Source: Ancylostoma caninum (taxonomy: Eukaryota > Nematoda > Chromadorea > Rhabditida > Ancylostomatidae). From it: 64,000 bases of DNA. Location: positions 372,001-436,000 of the forward strand of contig JBAJFG010000179.1 of assembly GCA_037903475.1 (NCBI GenBank), in the 5' to 3' direction. Position 1 is the first letter of the stretch. Every line of letters starts with the position of its first letter. Shown here in pieces: positions 27,480 through 62,500 of this stretch. The position numbers and the translations under genes were made by a program. The notes under the pieces are model-generated. The model did no database searches. It was not told where the DNA came from and saw nothing but the letters and a program-made list of their open reading frames with translations.

Positions 27480-29340
27480 TTTCGCTATTTCTGTGCGCGT
27501 CTGCGCCTCCGAGCTCTTCGTGATCTCTGTGCTCTGTGTGGATACTTTTTGGTGCCAGTCGGTGTTTGTTTGCTTTTCGGTTGCAGGCAGCCAGTGGCGG
27601 TTTTTTGCCGCCGGCTGGGGCACTGGCCAGCACCGCGTGTGGCCGGCGAATAGCAGGAGAATAGCAGGCGAACGGCGGAGGGTAGGCGAGAGCCGAAGAG
27701 CATGAGCTGCACGGGGGGGGGGCGGGCCAGGGGGCGGGAGTGTTCGACACTAGTGATTACGTGGTTGTTTTCGCATGAGACACACTCGCAGTCATTCACT
27801 GCCGCTATCTCTCAGTCGGCCGGCTGCTGACCACTGGCCAACGGACAAAGAGCACAAAGAGCAGGCGAGTAGCGTGTCGCCGGCGAAAACCGCTGATTTC
27901 GGCGAGATCCATAGCAGTTCTACAGCCTTTAAGCTGCTTATGGACTATTATAAACCTAAGTGATCACAGTGACCAAGCGAGAGGATTACGGTAATCGAGA
28001 AATTTCCATAAAAAGCCGCGCACGCACGCACACACACGCCAATGGTCATCGAGCAGCACCACGCCGGAAACTCCCACGCCAGTCATTCGTCAAACGACGA
28101 AAATGTCGAGCTGCGTCCCGTTACGAGCCGCACCGTGTTCATGGCAAAGATCCAGGGATTTTTACATATTCCTGGACGTCAATCGCTAGTAGCTAAGCAG
28201 TTTTTCTCAGCGGAAAGTTCCATTTTAAAGGGATCTGAGCAAAATGGTCCTGAAAAACAGAAAACAGTGTTTATTAGAAAAATGAAGGCATGTTTATTTA
28301 GTTGTTTATTTACTTATTTACTTACACGTTCTATGTGCACCATCAGACAGAGAGGTACATATATAGGAAAAAACGAAGAAAAAGACAAAAACACAGCTAG
28401 AAAAGCGAAATGCAGACAAAAAGCTAAGAATCTCCTTCTCTATTCTTGGAAATATATCGATGTTTCTGGAAATGCCTAAATTTTAGTTCGGCTAATAGCG
28501 GGAAATTGACTCCGGCCAAGGGGAAATCCTCGATAATTCTGACGAAAACTGAATGTTACATCTCTTTACCATTATAGTTTGGATATTGTGACATTTCATA
28601 GATGTTTCTGGATTTTAACGGGAATTTAGCTCAAAACGACGGTGGTAGTTATTTGTATATGGTGCTGGAAAATTTCGTCCGGAAATTTCCACAGAATCCC
28701 GCAGTAAGGACTGGGAATAGGTTGTGATACCAAGTTTTCCACATGTTTTAGAAATTTTCCTCCCGAGGTTTTTGGCGTAGATCTATATCATACGTAAACC
28801 AGGACTTCACCTAATCAAGATCCTTAGATTCTTTCTGCTCCAGCTTTCTAGGCTTTTTTAATGAGAAAAATCAGTGAAACACTGTCACGAAAAAATTTCC
28901 CGGAGCAACAGGAAAACTATAGCTATGACCAAGCTCATAGGATTTATGGTCAGCTTAATGCGGCTCCGCTATGACGTCTATAGCTTCCGGCTATGCAAGG
29001 AGGGCTTTCACCTGAGAGCTGAGCCAAAGATCTTAAATTTTCGGGAGGGGAGGGGCGAAATATGGTGCTGAAAAGGATTTTTGATGGCTCTGGGAGCCTA
29101 TGCAGTAAAAATCCCGAAAAAAAAGGAGTTGAAATAGGTCAGTAGTTGAGGATTGTAGAGTAAGATAGGAGGTTTTCTGAAATCAGAGGAAATAGCATAG
29201 ATTTTTTGAGAATTCCGCAGGCTGGCGTTTCCAGGGACAGAAGCTCGCATCCAAGAAGCCAGTCAAGGTGCTAGGAGCGTCTTAAGTAAGGGCTTTTTAC
29301 ACCTTGCCCCTTAGATAAGCCTTTTATAGCCGCCAGCGCA
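27480..29340. other. GC-rich island (27,480-28,140) then AT-rich DNA
   Basis: The island carries CACTGGCCAGCACC, GTGGCCGGCG and GTCGGCCGGCTG words and G10 at 27713-27722. The AT-rich remainder holds a TTTA/TTTG-rich tract near 28,290-28,330. No gene seen. Confidence 0.5.
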
Positions 29341-31240
29341 TCGTGTGTACATGTATTGCTATCTCCGCCGGCTGAACGCATTCGTCATATACTACTCTGA
29401 GCCTCTGGGGTGGAACGCCGACGGCGTCGACGTTCGCGTCCTGGTTGTTGTTGTTTTCTGATGGCGTGCAGGGCAACGCGTGCCAGCCCGCGCCCGAACA
29501 CCAAAAAACGCGCGGCGAGATGCGTGTGAGCTGGCCGGCCGCGGCTCAACGAACAAACACCCGCAGGCGCATGTGCACGCTGCCAGCCGCCCGCCACCTC
29601 GGCATCCGCCGCCGCTGACCACTGGTCTGCAGCGTCGCCGCCGCCGCCGCTGACGCTGCAAAAATCGTGCACTTTTGGTGCGTGCATCTCGCGTGCAGTG
29701 CACGTGCACCGCACGGGTTCACTATGGCTACTGTGGAAACTGTCAAATACAGCAGTTATTGATATTCTGCTGCCAATACAGCAGTTAGGGATATCCTGCT
29801 GCCTTTTACACCGAGTAAACCACCCCCCCCCCCCCCCCTTCACCTCACTCTTGACCTCAGGAGCCCTCCTGGCCCAGTACAATAGACGGAGGAACACGCC
29901 CAAAACGTCGAGACTCCTCCGATCGCCACATAAACGAATGATGAAACAGAGAATATTTTAGAAAATAAAAAAACTTTCCCTTCATCATTCTTAAAAAGCT
30001 GTATTGATTGAAAATGTGAAAGACTAAATAATAGAATAATTAAGTAAACGAAATACAAACAGATAAATATTATAGATCCTATATTGCCTGAGGAACTTTC
30101 AATTACACGTTAGGTCTGTTCTGCGGAAAAATGGCTTCTCGGGAAAATTGCGGTAATATTTTTGTTTTCTCATTTATATAATTTTTTCTCAATTTTTTCT
30201 ACGACTATTTTTCTGATATAAAATGATCGATTTTGAGGAAGATGAGGAAATTGCCACTGATGTTTAAAAATAGCGAATAAATTGAGTAAGAAGGGGGATA
30301 ATTTTTGAACTAAGGTACTGTTGTAAGTGTGCACCCTTTGCATTTTTTCTGACTACTTCAGTTGCAAAATTGCATCATAAATGAATGAAAGTGTCATTCT
30401 GACTCTCTTTATTCCTTTTTTAAGGCGTAATTTTATAAAAGTGCTTATATTACTTAACGCCAATCTAACACTAATTTTCTGATGACTTTGGTCAAGGCCG
30501 CGCCCACTTCTTGGCCCCGCCCCTTTTAGGAAGATTCCAGCTTTCGGCTTTGTTATTTGCTAGTTATCTGTACTACTCTATGAATATTTTGCATTTATTT
30601 AGGCCTCTTTCTCTTAAACTCCTCTAATTTCGCTAAAATTTGCTATGCACGCGCAGTTTCTACCTCTGCCATTGTTGTAAGCTCCGCCCCCTTTAGGCCA
30701 CTTCCTGGCGCTGTTTATCCTAAACGCTTTTGAGTGATTTCACAACTCGTCCACCTCTTTGTTATTGTCCCTCGTGGTGGTTGTCCCTAGCAATAAGTCC
30801 AAAATAACTACTCTAAAATGCTCTTCTTCGCCATTCACTTGCTTTCTGCCACATCATTGTGGGCGTGGCCAGCCAGACACAAGTCAACCGCGAGTCCACA
30901 CACTGACCACCCACCACCACCATCAACAACATCCCCTCACTTGCTAATTAACGTTTTTCGATGCCTGCAAATCGTGTAGATGTTCGCGGCTGAGGCGAAA
31001 ACAGCTCGACCAGCGGCGGCTCGCTCGCTGACCAACAATCTCTGCCGCGGACAACTCGTCCAACTATAGCTAGCTATTGCAGACGGGGACGAGTTTTGCT
31101 GTTGCTACGTTATTCCTTGGTTTCTGAACGGTTTATTTGCGAAATAGCTGACTCACTTTGGAATTACTGACTATTTCCGAATGAATGTGTTTTTCCCACG
31201 TTTTTTCTACAGTCGTTTGTTCAGTGACTCACATTTCCCC
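29340..31240. other. GC-rich island (29,340-29,840) then AT-rich DNA
   Basis: CTGGCCGGCCGCGG at 29,531, GCC-rich stretches, the CAGCAG hairpin repeats and C16 at 29823-29838. The right part has no gene; AACTCGTCCA occurs at 30744 and 31053. Confidence 0.5.
29745..29804. repeat. Two 30-bp direct repeats, each a small hairpin
   Basis: AATACAGCAGTTA-x2-GATAT-x-CTGCTGCC occurs twice in a row; in each unit CAGCAG can pair with CTGCTG. Followed by a 16-base C tract at 29823-29838. Confidence 0.72.
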
Positions 31241-31247
31241 TGGTCTT

Positions 31248-32488
31248 ACGCAATTTTACGGACCTCATTCACTTTTCTTATGGTCTAAGCCTTGCACTGA
31301 GTCATTGAACCTTGTCACGCGTAGTTTTGCAGAATTTTCAACAAAAAACTAATGAAATTTTCTTAGTCACTGAAATAGTGTGAGCTGTGTACTGTAGCAA
31401 AGTACGCAATATTGCGGAAAAATCTACTAGAAACATTAAAATACGATAAGTACAACTTTTATCAAGCTGTAGCCAATTTTGTACTGGAATAGTCTACCTT
31501 TGGAAAGTCACGTAGCATTTGTAAATATCAAAACTATAGCGTCCTAGTTGAAAATGTGATAATCGTCGGCCGCCTAGTTACACCTACGCGAAATTGCGTA
31601 CTATTTTTTGAGGGGGCGCAATCGTCGCACTCTGATTAAGCAACGTAGTGTGGGTGTTCTGCAGCGGTTACGAAAAATTCAAAGGACAAAACGGGTGTTA
31701 CGCAATTTTGCAGACAGTGGGAGGTGCGAGCTTTATTTTGTTGTGCACTTGCTCGTCAATTCACGAGCGATTGCATACTTCTGGACGGACGCAACGGCAT
31801 CCACTAGTTCATACAAAGCGACTGTCCTTTGGCTCATTCCGAGAAATAAAAGTAGTAGTTACGCAATTTTGCGGACATCTTGAGCAAGCTCTGGAGCAAT
31901 TTATCTTTGGTATGCACTTACTCTTCAATTCACGGACTATTGCGTACTTTTTGGGACAGCTTCCTGGGCGTGACTAAGCGGTGCAAAGCAATTACTCTTC
32001 TGCTGTTTTGAACTGAAAAATTGGCTATGACGTAATTTTGCAGACAACCCAGTGATGAGGGGGATAATGCGGTTATATTCGTCAAGTCGAAAAATCACGG
32101 ACTTTTCCACGGAGAAGACTTTCTGGCAATATGTTGAGATACAACTATGGATTTCGAGCTATTATTTCGATTTAAAAAAAACTAAAAATCCGCACTGATT
32201 CGACGCAATATTACGGACTTCGAGAACAGATTTCTGTGGCAATGCCCAGTGGAATCCGAGTGATACAGTAGATAAAAATAAAACTGCAATTATATGCTAC
32301 GTCATGAATCTCGCAATTTTGCAGACTGTCGCTGCGCCATCTATGCAGATCCACGTAATTCTGCGGACATTTTTGGAATTTCTTGCATGTCTAGCCACTG
32401 TAACGAAACAGTTTTTTGTTTATTTAATCATTGGCGTCTTTCTGTTGTTACGCAACAGTTAAATATCACCTGACGCAATACTGCACAC
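31248..32488 (+). repeat. Diverged ~165-bp tandem array with ACGCAATTTTGCRGAC core
   Basis: Core words start at 31248, 31404, 31586, 31700, 31763, 31861, 31932, 32030, 32203, 32311, 32353 and 32473, six of them as ACG[C/T]AATTTTGC[A/G]GAC or one change away. Units 31,700-31,860 and 31,861-32,029 align along their length: CACTTGCTCGTCAATTCACG against CACTTACTCTTCAATTCACG, then ATTGC[A/G]TACTT. The array ends about 0.8 kb before the zinc-finger start codon. No reading frame runs through it. Confidence 0.78.
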
Positions 32489-33120
32489 TTCTTCATAGTC
32501 TCTCAAATACTGCGTTTGTGTGGTTTTGTATGCACAGTTGTTGGTTTTTCGCGTAGCAGTGCCGCTCGCGACCCGGGACCGCGGCGGAGTCAACAAAAAA
32601 AAACCCGCGGCATACCTACACATACAACGCGGTGGTGTTTGCTGTTCAGGGTGGCACCCACCGCTTCCGAAATTCTTCGAGACAACTCGTCCATCTCCTC
32701 TTGGCTATGTTTATCCACCTGCCAAAACATGGATTTCACCTGTTTTCCGTGTTTTTTTTTCAATTCTTTTCATTTCACAAACATAGCCACATGCTATACT
32801 ACAAGTAGTCATCTTCATAGCAGTTGTAGTGGACGGTTGTTCTGGGACCGCCACGCCTCCTCACTGAGGTTTGCTACCATTACTAGTTGTTTTTTGAACT
32901 CGCTACCGTATTCGCGGCTGCTCCAGCTGTCTGCGTCTCCACGCGGCGTCACTCTCTCGCCAGCGCTTCGCTGACCACTGCGTGTTCTTTGGACGCGTGT
33001 CAACTGGAAAACAATCCGTTACTTCCGCTTTAGCGCTGCAATTAATGATCTGTGGGGGTTCTGGGTGAACTCGTCCTATAATTTCAGTAATTCCTACATC
33101 TGTAGCCTCTTCCTCACACA

Positions 33121-33234
33121 GTAAGCTCTCCTTCTGTAGCCCTTGTCGTGAATTTTTCGGATTTTTCCTCGATTTTCTCGCGATTTCCCGCTATTTTTGC
33201 CCATGGAACATTCTGGAGACCGTTTTCTTTTCAG
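33121..33234 (+). promoter_or_regulatory. 5' leader intron or trans-splice acceptor of the zinc-finger gene
   Basis: A pyrimidine-rich TTTTCTTTTCAG ends at 33234, 51 bases before the ATG at 33286. GTAAGC at 33121 is a good donor that could make this a 114-base 5'UTR intron. If no upstream exon exists, the acceptor would instead receive a spliced leader. The sequence alone does not decide between the two. Confidence 0.5.
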
Positions 33235-33285
33235 AAAAACTAAAACAAAAACCAACAAATTAAACCTCACCATTCCCCCAAGAAA

Positions 33286-38270
<4,985 letters not shown>

Positions 38271-39519
38271 TATTTTGTGAGTTTCTCTGCGTTTTTGTAC
38301 GTCTTTTCTGTTTGTTGTACCGGTTCGAATCTCCCGAAAACTTCCAGTTACACGCGCGGGACATTCAAACGAGAACTGTTTTGCTTTGTGTACTTAATTT
38401 ATTGTGAATACACGGGTTTAGGCTCTTCAAGCACTAATTAGGGGGACACTCGGCAGTATAACAGGTGAAAATGGGAGAAGAGTACCAGTTTTTCCGTACC
38501 TGATATACTTTTCCATGATTTCCGGATAAATTTCCCAGGATCATAGGGGATAACCAAAATTCACTGATATGCCCTTTTCAACTTCTGATTGTTTTTTGGG
38601 CCTTTTGTTGAATTTTCTGGAAAATGCTTCAAGGTAGTGACTTTGGCATCCAAATAAAAAAAGGTCCTGTAAGGCATTTTCACACACTTTTCTATGCACG
38701 TTTACCCCCAATTTCCCCTGCGACGTATCTCACACTGGTATACTATGCAGCTGTGAACAATTGGCTGGTACAGGGAAATATTTTGTTTTTAGGTAATAAT
38801 TAAATGCATTGAACTTTGGGAACTGTCAGATTTGCTGGTTTTCCCACCAAAGACTGCTGGGATCCCTGTGAATCTCCCAGATTCCCTAAATGTCCACGAA
38901 GAGCCTAAGCCCGTTTGCATTTGTAGCTTTCCAGAATTTTTTCTCCAGAAAATTCTTGTTTTTTTTTCTAAGAATATTCTACGACGTGTTGATCCCATAG
39001 AGCGGTGTCTGTTCGGTCTTTCATTTGATATCCTCGGTATCGCTTTCCCCTAATATATTCTGTTCTACCTCGATGTGTGGGAGATCCCCCCGAAGTGGGA
39101 AAACCATCCACCACCAGCAAGCTAAGGCGAGCTGTGCGCCGCTTCCCGGATCACATCCGGGAACGGCGCACTTGGCCCGCTCATGGCCCGGTGGATCTCC
39201 CCGCACTGCGGCGCTTTCTTTCCCCCGTCGTCGTCGTCGTCCTCGTCGTCATCGTCATCGTCGTTGTGTTGGAGTAATTAGGCCCGCGGCCCGGGACAGT
39301 GACGGTGGTGGTCAGCGAGACTTCTTCTTCCACTGGATAATTATTCCACTGCGCCAGCGCCTCAAACGAGGTCAGCAAGTGAGAAGGCGCTGAGGGAGGT
39401 CCGCGCGAGTGCGCGAGCCGCCGGCACTGTCCTTTGCTACCGGCCCTCGCTCTCCACACAACTCCCCGCCTGCCCCAATCCTTCCTACTGGCCAGCCAGC
39501 TTCCAGCACAACACTATCT
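38271..39519 (+). promoter_or_regulatory. Spacer: zinc-finger 3'UTR and presumed promoter of the PAN-ZP gene
   Basis: The first ~400 bases should be 3'UTR. From 39,080 to 39,500 the DNA is GC-rich with (GTC)n, TCGTCGTCGTCG and GCGCC words, like the islands further left, and ends at the signal-peptide ATG at 39520. No clear TATA box. Confidence 0.45.
38653..38658 (+). terminator. Possible poly(A) signal of the zinc-finger gene
   Basis: AATAAA about 385 bases after the stop codon at 38270, followed by an A-run. No better signal is seen closer to the stop, but the strand is AT-rich and the assignment is weak. Confidence 0.3.
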
Positions 39520-59101
<19,582 letters not shown>

Positions 59102-59536
59102 GTGGGTTTTGATTGTTTATTTGTTTACTTATTGAAACGTTGTGGTAGCACGCTTTACTGGGTTCCGAAGAAACCGTGGTAAAAAAAACTAGCCAGTAAG
59201 ATGAAAATTTATTCAGCAAATATCATAATTTTTTCTAAATAAAAATCCATAGAATTTCCAAGATATCTGCAAAGAACTGATAAAAACAATACAGCTGGAT
59301 CCCCATTGCATCAGGTACACATCGCATAAAGACGGGTATTCTTTCCTTAACAAAATTTATTAATTTTTCTGTAACCCTACCCGTCTCAAAGTTTATTATT
59401 TACTTCTCCATAAGTGATGCTGTCCACAAAATTTGCAACTAAAGCATAACATCGGCAAAAGCTGGCCAAAGGTATAGAGATTTCTCAGCAGCGAGGCTTA
59501 TTACAAAGAAAACAACTCGAGTGTAATCTAGTAATT
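59102..59536. other. Gap between the last PAN-ZP exon and the HutF-like stop codon
   Basis: AT-rich. No further ZP-tail exon, furin site or transmembrane helix can be read on the plus strand. Confidence 0.5.
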
Positions 59537-62500
59537 TCACTGAGAATAGCGCGTTCTCCCAGCTACAACAGTCGATTTGATCTCTCGGTTATCGCAGCTG
59601 AAGACGATGCCGTCAATTATGGTGTCTGGTGTGAGACCGTTGAGAATTGGAGATCGAAGATCGAATGAGACAAAATCCAATTCTTTGCCTATCTGAAAAA
59701 AAACTTCACTGGCTACCGAAAAAATTACGTCTGTTGTTTTGTTTTTATCAGTTTTGTTGGCCTTTTAAACATAACGTCTGTATCTATGTGTACGTAACAG
59801 CATGGAAAGAAGGCGGTCGAAGAGGAAGGGGGGAGGAAAAAAGAGAATAACGGGCTGTCAATTGAGAGAATGGGGAGCCCGGACTGGCGGAAGCTCAGGA
59901 ATTAAAATTGTTGGTTTTTGTTGTTTAAAGTTCACTACGTTCAGCTGTAGACCAAGACTGGTATCATTCTTTATTACGGCTAACGTTTCGGTATTCTCGC
60001 CTTCATCAGAGCCTGGAAAGTCGAGACAATCGTAACCTACCCTCTCAAACACCTCGTCTTCCTACAGAAACTTAATTCAAAAGAGAAGTAGAGTGTAAGT
60101 TAGCGCTCACCTCAATAACCGGACTGTTGGTAGAGTAGTGGACCACCTAATGCCAAATCTTGCCGCTAGGGGTATTTAAGGTGCCTTAGCAACCCGCCCA
60201 CGCAGATCAAAACCCGCAGAGGTTTTCAAAGGGTGCGAGCTCGTTGGGTATAGCGATGCACTCCTTCTTCCTTTTTTTGTTTTATTTTCATTTATTGTTG
60301 GTTTTATTTTCATTTACTTACTGAAGTGGTATAAATTTTAAAAAAAACTAATTTCAAACCAAACTGATTTAAAACAAGCATTTAAAAATCGCAGTGAACA
60401 TACCAGAGCGGATGCGGAAGAAGCCACGCCCCTTTTAGCCAATCGCAGTACGGGTATAGAAAAAAGTATCGCGTTCCCCAAAAGGCCTACCAACTCAGTT
60501 CTTAGAGGAGGCTAGCGATTGGATCCTGCTGCACTCACTTCAAAGCTGCCAACGATCTCATCTAATGCCAGCGCCCTCGCTCCTCCCAGTGTAGCGTTGT
60601 GAAGAAGTCGATTGGCAGAGAAACCAGCCACACTCCGAGAGTTGTGGAGCATCTGAAAAGCAGTAGTTTCAGTCTAGTTAAGTACATAGTAAGACAGTAA
60701 ATTCATTGGATCAAAAGGGGAAAGGGGCATACAAGTGGCTTTGAGATGTATCTATTTTCATTTCATAGTACTCACAATCAGTAACTATTACACTTGTGTA
60801 TATACCTAAGTTTTGTATTCTCCTTCCTCTACTTGATGGACTCTAATCAGAGAAGAGTCAGGAAGAGCCACAGGGTGAAATACCAATTTCCCAAATTAGA
60901 GCTGTATTCATAGCTCAGAATGTTACCCACATATTTCCATATTTCTATGGTCATTCCATCTTCAAATATATTGCCGGAAGGTTATTTTGGTGAATTTGCG
61001 TTGATTTTACTAAAATTACACAAGAAATGCTACAAGTTTCGATTGAAATTGGCATCGTTCTAAGCAAAGAAGCTTTGATTCACCCTATCAAGGGACTTCA
61101 GTCCAATTTTGGTGGAAAATCTATGGATTTTGTTCGTACTGTAGTTATGTAGATGGTACCCGCAGCATCGGAGTTTCCTCAAGAACCTACCTGTTGAGAA
61201 TAGCAGGCCCATCGCATCTCTTCCAGAAAACCAATCCTATTATTGCAGTCAGTTCCATAGCTGATATGTTGACCTTCGATGACGTGTGGAATGCCGTCGC
61301 CGAGATAACCTATAAATAGCTAGTGATTCTTACGCATAAATAAAGGAAACTCCATTAATTGTGGCCCGCATACGTGGGCACACCACCTTTTGGACAGGCT
61401 ATATGAGGGTGAACCCCTTTCCCTCTGTTCCAAAATTGCCCAAAATTGAACGTCAATTCAATGTTAAACGGGATTGTGTGTGGATAGAAGAATAAAGCGC
61501 ACATAAAAGTGCACTTATATGGACAAAAAACCACAGAATAACCTACACCCTATAAGTTTAACAAAGAGAGTTTTAACTTTGGTCCTTTACCTTCGGTACA
61601 AGGGCAGATTACAGTGTTCGCTCCGTTTTGGGTTAACCTCTTGATATTCTCAAGTGGAGTATAGGTAGCGTGAACGGCTGAGAAGAGCTTCGTGATGTTG
61701 AGATTTTCGAGCAGAAAGTCGGATGGACTCTGAACTGGAATTCTGTATAGAAGTATCAGATGAATTAATTTTTTCTCGAACTACATATTTGTTGACTATT
61801 CAACATATTTCTTCAGTTATAATATTCAATAAGGCAGCAATCATTTACTGCTCGTGCAGGGTCCGCATTTTTGCAATTAAGGACAGGTTTACACCCTGCT
61901 TTGGAAATTTTGCGTTGCTCAAACGAATCGCTGCACGTGCCCTTCTAAAGTATTAGATTGTGTTTTTTTTCATAATCAGCTGTAATTTTCTTGAATAGTT
62001 TGTATTGTTTCGTGACGTAACCATATCTCATGACTATCTTATGTAGTCGTAGTAAATGTATCTATCTAATTATTTATTCAATTTATTTTTCGCCTATCCT
62101 GCACGACGGAAGTAAGATTTTTCTGGGAAAATGCCTGAAAGTGAATAGGATGATTACCATCATTATTCAGCTGTGCGTTTTGTATAGCGTCGCAGCCAGT
62201 AACATATCGTCAGGAACGGCCGCAAGTCGCGTCGCACTACATAATATTTACTTACTAATGTTTCTAACTTTAACCCTTAGCTGCATTTAAAACAAAATCT
62301 CGTAACAAAAAAATTTCGGAAGACCATAGTACAGAAGTAGCATTTTTCGTTGTTCACCTTTTTCTCACCAAGGAATCGCATGCAGTCCTCGATTTCCTTC
62401 GGCTGCTCTTCTACATGAATATGGAACGCTATTCCTCGCTCCACGGCCATTTCGTAGAGCTTTTTAATGTTGTCGAAGCTGACAGCTCGCGCAGAATGGG
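59537..62500 (-). CDS. HutF-like formimidoylglutamate deiminase/amidohydrolase, C-terminal half, 5' partial
   Basis: Exons in transcript order: 62500-62369, 61734-61591, 61309-61191, 60652-60539, 59692-59537 (TGA); phases match throughout and give about 220 residues. Landmarks: PHSARAV, then AFHIHVEEQPKEIEDC with a metal-type HxH, then AVHATY, CPCTEGYLGDGIP, GTDCNNR with the expected metal-binding Asp, LEEMRW, LGGARAL and a C-terminal DFVSFDLRSP...VVAGR. The order and spacing match bacterial HutF, a TIM-barrel metal hydrolase that deaminates N-formimino-L-glutamate to N-formyl-L-glutamate in histidine breakdown. The N-terminal barrel with the first HxH motif (about 200 residues) is absent and presumably lies beyond 62,500 or outside the window. 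The fold assignment is firm. The exact substrate is inferred: other cog0402-type amidohydrolases share these motifs. It converges with the PAN-ZP gene. Confidence 0.82.
59975..60010 (-). ncRNA. Hammerhead-ribozyme-like core, probable Penelope-type remnant
   Basis: On the minus strand: CTGATGA, a short GG...CC stem, CGAAACG, a five-base loop, then CGTA. CTGATGA and GAAA are the invariant hammerhead boxes, and ACG(TTAGC)CGT-A would make a 3-bp stem III ending in a permitted NUH cleavage site. Stem I is not convincing and an extra A follows CTGATGA. Such minimal motifs are known in Penelope-like retroelements. It lies in the last intron of the HutF-like gene, on the same strand. Confidence 0.35.

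Larger units (their letters stand above)
24121..27480. other. AT-rich non-coding stretch around the mariner-sized element
   Basis: Apart from the CT-rich tract, the element at 25,307-26,565 and the tandem repeat at 27,166, nothing supportable is seen. G13 lies at 27003-27015. Confidence 0.55.

Noticed and set aside
29385..29903. 172-codon minus-strand frame
   Set aside because: Runs through GCC-rich low-complexity DNA and a 16-C tract; three overlapping frames look equally open.
38321..38345. GGTTCGAATC resembling a tRNA T-arm
   Set aside because: No acceptor stem, D-arm or anticodon arm around it. No tRNA, rRNA or CRISPR array found elsewhere.
59858..60052. Minus-strand frame of 64 codons between two HutF-like exons
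   Set aside because: The flanking exons join in phase (GSFE to IGKELDF) without it; the sequence looks like a retroelement remnant.
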